NCBI RefSeq assembly: GCF_000017245.1
Contig: NC_009655.1
Span: forward strand, 1,550,001-1,614,000
DNA from: Actinobacillus succinogenes 130Z
GTDB lineage: Bacteria > Pseudomonadota > Gammaproteobacteria > Enterobacterales > Pasteurellaceae
DNA: 64,000 bases
Reading direction: 5' to 3'
Numbering within the stretch: the stretch's first letter is position 1; every line of letters begins with the position of its first letter. The position numbers and the translations under genes were made by a program. The notes beneath the pieces are model-generated. The model was given only the letters and a program-made list of their open reading frames with translations, searched no databases and was not told the origin of the DNA. Positions 9,579 through 17,654 of this stretch are shown here, piece by piece.

Positions 9579-12500
9579 CTAAGCGGCTGTGCCGAACCCG
9601 CGCAATCCGACCACGTGAACATGTTCTTGATTACCTGAAATTTTACGTACCAGTTTATAGGTGGTACCTTTTTCCGGACTGATATTTTCAGGGGCGGCAA
9701 TGAGTAACTGCATATCCAAACGATCGCATAATTCAAACAATGTACTGATGGATTTACCGTCCAACCGCGCCGCTTCATCCAGGAACAGTAAGCGGCATGG
9801 CAAGATGTCTTTGCCGCGTAAACGACGGCTTTCTTCTTCCCAGCTTTGTACCACCATCAACAGGATTGACATACCCGTACCGATAGCTTCCCCGGTAGAT
9901 AAAGCGCCGCTTTCCGCACGCAACCAGCCGTCCGCACCACGATACACCTCTACTTCCAGATTCAGATAATTGCGGTAATCCAGCAACTCTTCGCCGATGG
10001 TTTGTGCCGTGCGTTGTCCCATGTCGATATGCGGATTCAGACGTTGATACAACTTGGCGATGGCTTCGGAGAACGTTATGCGGTTGTCCGTAAATAAATC
10101 CTGATATTCTTCCTGATCACCGGATAACGCATCCAGTAACATGGCGTGAGTATCGCGAATATCCACTACCAAACGCACAGATTTCACCTGACCGAAAGAA
10201 ATATTCTGCAAGCCTTGATTCAGCATGCGAATACGGTTTTGTTCCCGTTGAATGGTTTTGCGCATTATATTCGCCACCGATTCGGAACTGATCGCCAGTT
10301 TTTGTTCCCGTCCGGTTAGTTCGTCCGTTAAGCGGTTAAGCTCGATTTCCATTTGTTCGATGGCATCAATCGGATCATCGGTTTTAATAATATCCTGACG
10401 GATACGTTCGCGCAGATGTTGATACACCGCAATAAAGAAGCGCACTTTGTTTTCAGGTTTACGACTGTCTTCGGACAGACGCAGCGTATCACGCAGATAT
10501 TCGTTATCGGCAACGGCCTGTCGTAAGGCACCTAACGCTTTATCCGACATTGAACGCAGTTCATCCGCCGATAAATAAGCCAATTCACGACGATTTAAGC
10601 GTTTTTCCACATCACTGTTGCGGGACAATCGGGACACGACGCACCAGCTTACTTTCGCCGCTACCACCAGTTCTCTTTGCTGTTTGTAATCTCGTTCCGC
10701 CTTGCGAATGCGGCGGGTTAAATTATCCGCTTCACTTTCAATTAACGTTAATTGTTTCTCAATATAGGAGCGGCGCTGACGGTTAGCGGAAAGTCGTTGA
10801 TATAACTCGTCTTTACGGATTCTTGCCCGTTCTTCCGCGCCTTCGTCCGCACGCACGCCTAACTCGTTGACTTCGGTTAATAATTCTTTCAATAAATCAT
10901 TTTTACTGTTGAAAGAACTTTGTAACTGAATGAACACTTGATTATATTGAGCAAACTGCGCCTGTTTCTGACGAACCTGTTCCCGTTGAGCATCACGTTG
11001 CCCCTGCATTTGTTCCAAGCGTCGGCGTAACTGTTCGTTCAACCCGTTACTTTCCGTCTGCACATCGTCTTCATAACCGAAATGCGCTTTACGCTGTACC
11101 ACGTCCGCTAAGGCAAAAGCTTTTTGCTGAACTTGCTTTTGCATGGTCGCGGCTTGTGCCAACTCGTCTTTTAAACGGTCATAATGTTCCGGATCGCTTT
11201 GCAAGGTGGCGGCAATCGGTTCTAATTGTGACAACGTTGCACCGTGTTGGCGAATGAAACTTTCGTCCTGTTCCGCTAAATCCAACTGTTCGCGAGTTTC
11301 CTCGATACGATCCTGTAAACTGTCGTCGGCAATTACTGCAAGCTGCGGAATCAGTTTATTCAGCAGCTGCATTTTTTCTTTTGCCGTATCTAATTTAATC
11401 CGGATTTGTTGCTCGTTGGTTGAAAGTGCGGTCAATTCCCGCTCGATTTCGTTACGTTCCCCATTGATTTCACGCATACTTTCTTCCGGGTTCGGCAAGA
11501 ATGCTAAGGCTAAATGCAAACCGACAAATTGGCTGAGCTGTTGGTGTAAACGTTGACATTTCTGCACGTCGAATGCTCGTTGCGCGTAAGCTTCCGCCAC
11601 TTCGTCCCGTTGAGCTTCCAGTTCCGCGAGGTGTTTTTCACGGGCGGCACGACCGAATAACGGAATTTCCGGGAATTTAGAATAGCGCACCTCGCGCGCG
11701 GAAACCTGTACCACTACCCCGTGTTCCAGTTCCTGCGCCGCTAATACGCTATCGTCAAAGGCGGACGGGTCCCCCTCGATTAAATATAAATCGTCCGGAC
11801 AATCTTCCAGTTCGGATAACTGCGCCTTCACCGTATCTAAGTCACGCACCACAATGGCGTGGCGCGCCGGCCCGTATAAGGCGGAGAAATACGGCGCATC
11901 TTCAAAAGGCACATCGTCATACAGTTCGGACAACAAGACGCCGCCGAAACGTTCCGCTAACAGGTTCAAGCGCGCATCTTCCGAGCCGTCCGGTTGACTT
12001 AACCGGGAAATCTGTTCATCCAGTTGTTGGCGTTTGTGCTCAAGTTGGTCGCGCTGAATGGTGAATTCACGCTCTTTAACTAATTGCGCCTGCATAAAAT
12101 TCATCACATCCTGACTGTCGTCAAAATGCTCGCCGCACTGTTCTTGTAACCGCTCTAACGCCGCCTGAGCCGTCAGCCATGCAGGCGCTTTTGCCGCATG
12201 TTTATGATAAAGTGCGGTCAATTGTTCGCGTTTTTGCCGCAAAACGGAACGATCTTCCACTTGGGCGGCCAGTTCGTCGCTTAAATCGTCAATGATCGCT
12301 TCATGTTCCGCATAACATTCTTCCAATTCGTCGGCTGTCGTTAAATTAAGTTCTGCGCGCTGATTAAATTCCGCCAATAAACGTACCGCGCTTTGTCGCT
12401 GTACATCACGTTGCTCCAATTCATGCAATTTAGCACGCAATTGCGGAGTTTGCGCCGCCTGCACTTTTTGTGTCGGATATTCACGTAATAATTCTTTTGC

Positions 12501-14114
12501 GCTTTCCCACGCTGCAGAACGCGGCATTTCTCCTGCGATTTTACAGACTAACCGATAAGCTTTGTCGAACTGCGATTTTGCCGCTTCGGAAATAGACATT
12601 TTCTGTTCCAGTTCCAGTACGCGCTCCGTCAAGGTTTCCGCCTGAGCGGCGAATTCTTCGTGGTATTCATCCACATTTTTCACCGCCAAATCCGCTAAAC
12701 CGCATAAAGTTTTCGCTTTTTCCAACGCCTGAACAGCTTGTTGATATTGCAGGGCACGGGTTTGCTGCGCATCTAACGCCTGTTGGTAATCGGCTAATTG
12801 GGAGCGGATTTGATCTACTTCCGTTTCTATTTGCTCGAATTGCGCCTGACTGCTTTCCAGTTGTTCGCCGGCGGTTTCCACCACCATTTTCTGCTCTTCC
12901 AGCTTTTCTGTCAGTTCGTTTACATCATCCTGATAACGCTCGATTTTTTCCTGATGACGTAAGGCATTCAAAACTAAATTAAGGTGATCGGAGGCGCTTT
13001 GGTGATCCACCTCCAGCACTTTTTCGCTTTCCGCCAATTCCACAGCTTCACGACTAAAATCCACCAAACGATGTTGAGACAAATCCCGTTCGGATTTGGC
13101 GTTATACCATTCTTTACGGAAATTTAACGCGGTTTCGATGTTACCGCGACGTTCGTTAGCGTTACGCATATAATCCGACGCCACATAATTAGTGGTTTCC
13201 GTAATGAGGTGCTTAAACAAATCGCGATCCGCCTGCGTCATTTTTATGGCTTCCAGCGTCATACGGTTTTCCCGTAAGGCGGATTCCATGTCCTGGAAAG
13301 CCTTGCGTACACCCAAATTTTCCGGCAACAGATAATCGCGCAGGGATTTTGTGATCGCACTGGAAATCCCGCCGTAAAGAGAAGCTTCGATTAATTTATA
13401 GAACTTACTGCGATCGGAAGACGAACGTAAACGACGAGGAATAATACCCAGATCGAACATCATGCCGTGATAATCCGCAACGGAATGATATTGCTTGAAT
13501 TGACCGCCGATTTCATCAATTTTGTCTTTAACTTCGGTTAAATTTAATACTTTAGCCTGACGTTCGTTGACGGCTTCAGTGAAAAGTGCGGTCGGATTTA
13601 GGGATAATTCTACGCCCTGAATGCTGAAAGTTTTGAGATCTACTTTTTTATCCCGCCCCGCAACCTGTTGCAGGCGAACACCTACCAAGGTACGTTGATG
13701 ACGGGAATTCACGGTATCCAGCACGGCATAACAAACGCCCGGGCGTAATTTGCCATGCAGCCCTTTGTCGCGCGAACCGCCGCTGGCGCCGGCTTCCGTG
13801 GTGTTACGGAAGTGCAATAAGGTTAAATCCGGAATCAACGCGGTGACAAACCCCGCCATTGTGGTGGATTTCCCCGCCCCGTTACCGCCGGAAAGCGTGG
13901 TGACGAGCGCATCCAAATCAAAGGTGCGGGCAAAGAAACCGTTCCAGTTAATCAAAGTAAGCGAACGGAATTTGCCGCGTTCTACCCCCGCAGGTACGCT
14001 GAACGGCGAAAGTGCGGTCGGATTTTCAGCCGTTTTTTCACTGTCCGCCGTTTCTATTTGTTCTGCGACCGTTTCGGTTTTCAGCACATCTTGTTCCAAT
14101 TCAAAATCCGCCAT
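9579..14114 (-). CDS. mukB: Chromosome partition protein MukB (SMC-like ATPase)
   Basis: Large SMC-like ATPase of the MukBEF condensin, which extrudes DNA loops and keeps sister chromosomes resolved. The Walker A motif is LSGGNGAGKSTTMAG at about residues 74-88. The ABC signature is ALSTGEAIGTGMSIL and Walker B is LLFLDEAARLD, both near the C-terminus. Between them lie long Gln/Glu/Arg/Leu-rich coiled coils and a central hinge region. The 1511 residues exceed E. coli MukB (1486) because about 43 acidic residues precede the conserved VERGKFRSLTLINWNGFF. The start ATG overlaps the mukE stop by one base (TAATG), so mukE and mukB are translationally coupled. Several uptake signals lie inside the gene. 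Confidence 0.97.
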   Translation of the reverse strand: MADFELEQDVLKTETVAEQIETADSEKTAENPTALSPFSVPAGVERGKFRSLTLINWNGFFARTFDLDALVTTLSGGNGAGKSTTMAGFVTALIPDLTLLHFRNTTEAGASGGSRDKGLHGKLRPGVCYAVLDTVNSRHQRTLVGVRLQQVAGRDKKVDLKTFSIQGVELSLNPTALFTEAVNERQAKVLNLTEVKDKIDEIGGQFKQYHSVADYHGMMFDLGIIPRRLRSSSDRSKFYKLIEASLYGGISSAITKSLRDYLLPENLGVRKAFQDMESALRENRMTLEAIKMTQADRDLFKHLITETTNYVASDYMRNANERRGNIETALNFRKEWYNAKSERDLSQHRLVDFSREAVELAESEKVLEVDHQSASDHLNLVLNALRHQEKIERYQDDVNELTEKLEEQKMVVETAGEQLESSQAQFEQIETEVDQIRSQLADYQQALDAQQTRALQYQQAVQALEKAKTLCGLADLAVKNVDEYHEEFAAQAETLTERVLELEQKMSISEAAKSQFDKAYRLVCKIAGEMPRSAAWESAKELLREYPTQKVQAAQTPQLRAKLHELEQRDVQRQSAVRLLAEFNQRAELNLTTADELEECYAEHEAIIDDLSDELAAQVEDRSVLRQKREQLTALYHKHAAKAPAWLTAQAALERLQEQCGEHFDDSQDVMNFMQAQLVKEREFTIQRDQLEHKRQQLDEQISRLSQPDGSEDARLNLLAERFGGVLLSELYDDVPFEDAPYFSALYGPARHAIVVRDLDTVKAQLSELEDCPDDLYLIEGDPSAFDDSVLAAQELEHGVVVQVSAREVRYSKFPEIPLFGRAAREKHLAELEAQRDEVAEAYAQRAFDVQKCQRLHQQLSQFVGLHLALAFLPNPEESMREINGERNEIERELTALSTNEQQIRIKLDTAKEKMQLLNKLIPQLAVIADDSLQDRIEETREQLDLAEQDESFIRQHGATLSQLEPIAATLQSDPEHYDRLKDELAQAATMQKQVQQKAFALADVVQRKAHFGYEDDVQTESNGLNEQLRRRLEQMQGQRDAQREQVRQKQAQFAQYNQVFIQLQSSFNSKNDLLKELLTEVNELGVRADEGAEERARIRKDELYQRLSANRQRRSYIEKQLTLIESEADNLTRRIRKAERDYKQQRELVVAAKVSWCVVSRLSRNSDVEKRLNRRELAYLSADELRSMSDKALGALRQAVADNEYLRDTLRLSEDSRKPENKVRFFIAVYQHLRERIRQDIIKTDDPIDAIEQMEIELNRLTDELTGREQKLAISSESVANIMRKTIQREQNRIRMLNQGLQNISFGQVKSVRLVVDIRDTHAMLLDALSGDQEEYQDLFTDNRITFSEAIAKLYQRLNPHIDMGQRTAQTIGEELLDYRNYLNLEVEVYRGADGWLRAESGALSTGEAIGTGMSILLMVVQSWEEESRRLRGKDILPCRLLFLDEAARLDGKSISTLFELCDRLDMQLLIAAPENISPEKGTTYKLVRKISGNQEHVHVVGLRGFGTAA

Positions 14115-14851
14115 TATTCCGCTCCTTCTTGATTATCGTCGTATTCAAAATCTTCTTCATTACTGACCGCACTTTCATCATCCGCCGTTGCTTTTTCAGC
14201 GGCAATCGATTCAGGCGTCGCCGCTTCCCCGTCGCGGATTAAACGCAATTGGGCTTCTATCGGATCGTCGCCGGCACGTACTTCCGCGCCGAAACGGAAG
14301 ACAGATTCGGAAATGGTAAATTTCCCGCTGTTTTGTTCGCCCACCGTATACAGCATGCCTAACCGGCGCAAACGTCCGAGTGCGGCACGTACTTTTTCCG
14401 CTAATTTCTGTTTATCCAAATCCGAACCGCTGGCACGTAAATTGACGGCTTTTAACAATTTTGCTTCGTCCGCCAGATTCAATAATTCGTCATATACTTC
14501 CTGTACGGTGAAAATACCTTGTTGTGCCAATCGTTCCGGGCTGAGATACAAATAACACAGCACTTTCCCCACCAACATTTCCAGTTCGCTCAAAACCGAA
14601 CGGGCAATCAGTGTGGTGGCTTTCGGACGTAGATAGAAAAAACCTTCCGGCGCACGGATAAGTTCTACGTTGTAACGGCGGTAAAAACCATCCAACTCGT
14701 TTTGGAAATCCGCCAAAAAAGCATAGTTATCAAGATGTTCCTGTCCGATATGTCTGCCCGAACGCAGTTGGCTGTCCACCGCTGGAAACAACGGATTGGC
14801 GATAGCCGCCGCCAATTTGGTTGAAATGAGGTCTTGGAGATTTTCGTTCAT
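14114..14851 (-). CDS. mukE: Chromosome partition protein MukE
   Basis: Accessory winged-helix (KITE-type) subunit that binds the kleisin MukF and regulates MukB ATPase in the condensin complex. The protein has 245 residues. The conserved core includes LAAAIANPLFPAVDSQLRSG at the N-terminus, then GFFYLRPKATTLI, VGKVLCYLYLSPERLAQQGI and the RAALGRLRRLGMLY segment. The C-terminal 35 residues are acidic (DDESAVSNEEDFEYDDNQEG), as in other MukE proteins. It is the middle gene of mukF-mukE-mukB, starting 65 bases after mukF and overlapping mukB by one base. A smtA-like gene, found upstream of mukF in E. coli, is absent here. Confidence 0.95.
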   Translation of the reverse strand: MNENLQDLISTKLAAAIANPLFPAVDSQLRSGRHIGQEHLDNYAFLADFQNELDGFYRRYNVELIRAPEGFFYLRPKATTLIARSVLSELEMLVGKVLCYLYLSPERLAQQGIFTVQEVYDELLNLADEAKLLKAVNLRASGSDLDKQKLAEKVRAALGRLRRLGMLYTVGEQNSGKFTISESVFRFGAEVRAGDDPIEAQLRLIRDGEAATPESIAAEKATADDESAVSNEEDFEYDDNQEGAE

Positions 14852-14916
14852 ATTCTTTTTCTCATTGCATGAACCGATGGGTCCATCGTTAAAATGATTC
14901 CGTTTCGTTGGTAAAA

Positions 14917-16251
14917 TTATTTATATTCGTCGATTACATTCGCCTGTACTTCTGCACCGTAATCGTTGATTTCGTGCCATTGAGAATACACGCCCGACAA
15001 ATCCGCGCTTGCCATACCTAAGCGCACGGCTTGATCGACGATGACACGCGCTACATCAAAATGGCGGGAAAGCGGATAATTGTCCAGTTGTTGCTTCAAC
15101 ACCAGACTTAAATCAATCGGTTGATTATGTTCGCGGTGATTAATCAGCAACGCTTGCATCGCTTCTACGATTTGATCATGTAGATCGGATAGCTGTTCGT
15201 ATTCCAATGCTTCCGGCAATTCGCCTAGCGCGTCTTCATCCCGTAATGTCAATTCTTCGTCACGTAAATCCACTAAGCGTTCCGCTTGCGCCGTCCACAA
15301 GAACCAAGGCGCATCGAAATAATGATGAATAGATTGGCGCAGGCGTTGGCTGAATACTCTGTTTTTATCCATATCAATCGCCGTTCGGATAAATTTATGT
15401 ACGTGACGGTCGTAGCCAATCCAAAGGTCGATAGCTTGCTGACCCCAGCTGATAATGCGGTCGAGCTTAGACTGTAAATCCACAATAAGCTGATCGATAA
15501 AATACAGTTCGTTCCGCCCCATCACACAATCCTGAATCCGTAATAATTGCGCCTGTAATTTATCGCCCGCCGCATTCAGGGTATCTTGCAATTCGCGCAG
15601 ATTACCGGAAGTTTCGTCCAACAGACGTTCGCAACTGGCAATCGCGGCTTGCCAGTCTTTGGTCAGCAGTTCGGCGATTTCTTCTTTAATGCTCTGCTGA
15701 TTTTCATCCATAATACGTTGCGACAAATCAATACTGTCGAAAATTTCCGCCACTGAATATTTCAACGGCGCAAAGACGTTACGACGCCAGTAATATTCGT
15801 CTTCCCCCCGTCGAACCGCTTCTTCCGCCGATTCGGACGCCCGTTGGATTTCATCGGCAACAATCGCCAACTGCACGGAAAGCCGCAGCGCGGAAAATTC
15901 CCGTTGTCGGATGTAATAATCGGATACGCCTACTCCCAAGGGAGTCAGGCGGTAAATGGACAACCCGTCGGTAAATTCGCTGCTGAAACGGTTGATAAAA
16001 CGTTGCTTCACCAAATCGTTGATGGCGTTATTGGCACGGGTCGTGATATTGTCGGATTGATCGAATTCTTTCGATACGTGACGGAAAATATCCACTAAAT
16101 CGCTTTCCTGCATTTCGCCGTCAAAACGTTCGTTATTATATAACGCAATCGCCAGCAAATAAGACAAGCGCTCGGTATTCAGGCTTAACGAGAACTCCCG
16201 TTCCCGCGCCCAGGAAACCAGTTCGGGAATAGTTTGCGATGTTTCGGACAT
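14917..16251 (-). CDS. mukF: Chromosome partition protein MukF (kleisin)
   Basis: Kleisin subunit that bridges the MukB heads and recruits MukE. The 444 residues match E. coli MukF (440). The N-terminal winged-helix dimerisation region starts at TIPELVSWAREREFSLSLNT. A helical middle follows (FDSIDLSQRIMDENQQSIKEE and the region after it). The C-terminal winged helix contains HFDVARVIVDQAVRLGMASADL. It is the first gene of the operon. The intergenic region before ttcA (16252-16470) carries one uptake signal at about 16360 and must hold the divergent promoters, but I could not assign -35 and -10 boxes with confidence. Confidence 0.95.
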   Translation of the reverse strand: MSETSQTIPELVSWAREREFSLSLNTERLSYLLAIALYNNERFDGEMQESDLVDIFRHVSKEFDQSDNITTRANNAINDLVKQRFINRFSSEFTDGLSIYRLTPLGVGVSDYYIRQREFSALRLSVQLAIVADEIQRASESAEEAVRRGEDEYYWRRNVFAPLKYSVAEIFDSIDLSQRIMDENQQSIKEEIAELLTKDWQAAIASCERLLDETSGNLRELQDTLNAAGDKLQAQLLRIQDCVMGRNELYFIDQLIVDLQSKLDRIISWGQQAIDLWIGYDRHVHKFIRTAIDMDKNRVFSQRLRQSIHHYFDAPWFLWTAQAERLVDLRDEELTLRDEDALGELPEALEYEQLSDLHDQIVEAMQALLINHREHNQPIDLSLVLKQQLDNYPLSRHFDVARVIVDQAVRLGMASADLSGVYSQWHEINDYGAEVQANVIDEYK

Positions 16252-16470
16252 GTCATTATTCTCACAAAACAGAATTTAAATACAAAAATATTGTCGATTA
16301 TACAGGAATTTAGAAAGATCTTATAGCGCGATTTTTTAACAAAAACGCGCAAATTTTTGACCGCACTTAATAGTATACCGAATCGCTTTTCTGTCATTTT
16401 CTTGGTTGCTTTTTCTAAATAAAACCGTACCATACGCAGGATTTTTATTTTATTAATAAAGAAGAATTCA

Positions 16471-17409
16471 ATGACAGAACAAACCGAAAAAGATAAAAAA
16501 CAGATTTATAACCTGAACAAATTACAGAAACGCTTACGCCGAAATGTCGGTAATGCCATTGCGGATTTCAATATGATTGAAGAGGGCGACAAAGTGATGG
16601 TGTGTCTGTCCGGCGGAAAAGACAGCTATACGTTGCTGGATATTTTACTGAATCTGAAATTCAGCGCCCCGATTCATTTCGATATTGTGGCGGTGAATTT
16701 AGACCAAAAACAACCCGGTTTTCCCGAACATGTGTTGCCGCAGTATTTGGAAAGTATCGGTGTCGAATACAAAATTGTGGAAGAAAATACTTACGGTATT
16801 GTGAAAGAAAAAATTCCGGAAGGTAAAACTACCTGCTCGCTCTGTTCCCGTTTACGCCGCGGTATTTTATACCGTACCGCAACGGAACTGGGCGCAACCA
16901 AAATCGCCTTGGGACATCATCGCGACGATATGCTGGCAACGTTGTTTTTAAATATGTTTTACGGCGGTAAATTGAAATCGATGCCACCTAAACTTATCAG
17001 TGACGACGGTAAGCAAATCGTAATTCGTCCGCTGGCTTACTGTAAAGAAAAAGACATTGAAAAATATGCCGTCGCCAAACAGTTTCCGATCATTCCGTGC
17101 AACCTTTGCGGTTCGCAGCCGAATTTACAGCGTCAAGTGGTAAAGGAAATGCTGAATACCTGGGATCGCCAATATCCCGGTCGTCTGGAAACCATGTTTT
17201 CCGCCATGCAGAATGTGGTGCCGTCCCATTTGTGCGACCCGAATTTATTCGATTTCAAAAACATCCGACGAGGACAAATATTAGAGGGCGTTAGCGGTGA
17301 TATTGCTTTTGATAAAGAGGAATTGCCACCGATGCCGCAATTTGCTGACGAAGGTGAATCCGCCGATTTCAGCGGTGAAAATCTGATTCAATTCAAAGAA
17401 GTGAATTAA
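16471..17409 (+). CDS. ttcA: tRNA 2-thiocytidine(32) synthetase TtcA
   Basis: ATP- and Fe-S-dependent enzyme that thiolates cytidine 32 in the anticodon loop of certain tRNAs. The PP-loop ATP pyrophosphatase motif SGGKDS is at residues 47-52. The cysteine pairs are TTCSLCSRLRRG and IPCNLCGSQ, which bind the [4Fe-4S] cluster and take part in sulfur transfer. The HHRDDMLATLFLNMFYGG segment is a TtcA hallmark. The 312 residues match E. coli TtcA (311). It stands alone between mukF (divergent) and nrdD, and ends in an uptake-signal hairpin. Confidence 0.96.
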   Translation: MTEQTEKDKKQIYNLNKLQKRLRRNVGNAIADFNMIEEGDKVMVCLSGGKDSYTLLDILLNLKFSAPIHFDIVAVNLDQKQPGFPEHVLPQYLESIGVEYKIVEENTYGIVKEKIPEGKTTCSLCSRLRRGILYRTATELGATKIALGHHRDDMLATLFLNMFYGGKLKSMPPKLISDDGKQIVIRPLAYCKEKDIEKYAVAKQFPIIPCNLCGSQPNLQRQVVKEMLNTWDRQYPGRLETMFSAMQNVVPSHLCDPNLFDFKNIRRGQILEGVSGDIAFDKEELPPMPQFADEGESADFSGENLIQFKEVN

Positions 17410-17420
17410 TTTCTTTCATT

Positions 17421-17465
17421 CAAGTGCGGTCAAAAAATGAAAAATTTTCACCGCACTTTTTTATC
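17421..17465 (+). terminator. Inverted uptake-signal terminator after ttcA
   Basis: AAGTGCGGT at 17422-17430 and ACCGCACTT at 17450-17458 form a stem that continues into the A- and T-rich flanks. It is followed by a run of T at 17457-17462 on the plus strand, directly after the ttcA stop. Confidence 0.72.
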
Positions 17466-17515
17466 CGTCATTTAACTCGTTAGAGTTCCCGTCTTCCCCA
17501 TGATTCCTCGGGTTA

Positions 17516-17563
17516 ACACAATATCTTGTGGTTCCGTCTGGCAAGTTATCCTCAATATAGTGG
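17516..17563 (+). promoter_or_regulatory. Two candidate NrdR boxes upstream of nrdD
   Basis: ACACAATATCTTGTGG at 17516-17531 matches 14 of 16 positions of the published NrdR-box consensus as I recall it (acaCwAtATaTwGtgt). A second, weaker copy, ATCCTCAATATAGTGG, lies at 17548-17563 (11 of 16, strong right half). The two are 32 bases apart, the usual about-three-turn spacing of tandem NrdR boxes. NrdR represses ribonucleotide reductase operons when dATP is high, and nrdDG is a standard target. The consensus and spacing come from memory; the match is visible in the sequence. Confidence 0.6.
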
Positions 17564-17585
17564 TTAAGATAACCCGATATTATGG

Positions 17586-17614
17586 TTGAATTCCTTTTTC
17601 GATCTATATATAGT
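17586..17614 (+). promoter_or_regulatory. Candidate sigma-70 promoter of nrdD
   Basis: TTGAAT at 17586-17591 and TATAGT at 17609-17614 are separated by 17 bases, about 40 bases upstream of the chosen nrdD start. The surrounding DNA is strongly AT-rich. No clear FNR site (TTGAT-N4-ATCAA) is visible nearby. Confidence 0.5.
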
Positions 17615-17654
17615 ATATGCCACTATAAATAAACACTACATATAGGTGACTATC

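Noticed and set aside
17463..17654. FNR box upstream of nrdD
   Set aside because: No TTGAT-N4-ATCAA-like palindrome was found, even though the gene is anaerobic; regulation may rely on NrdR.
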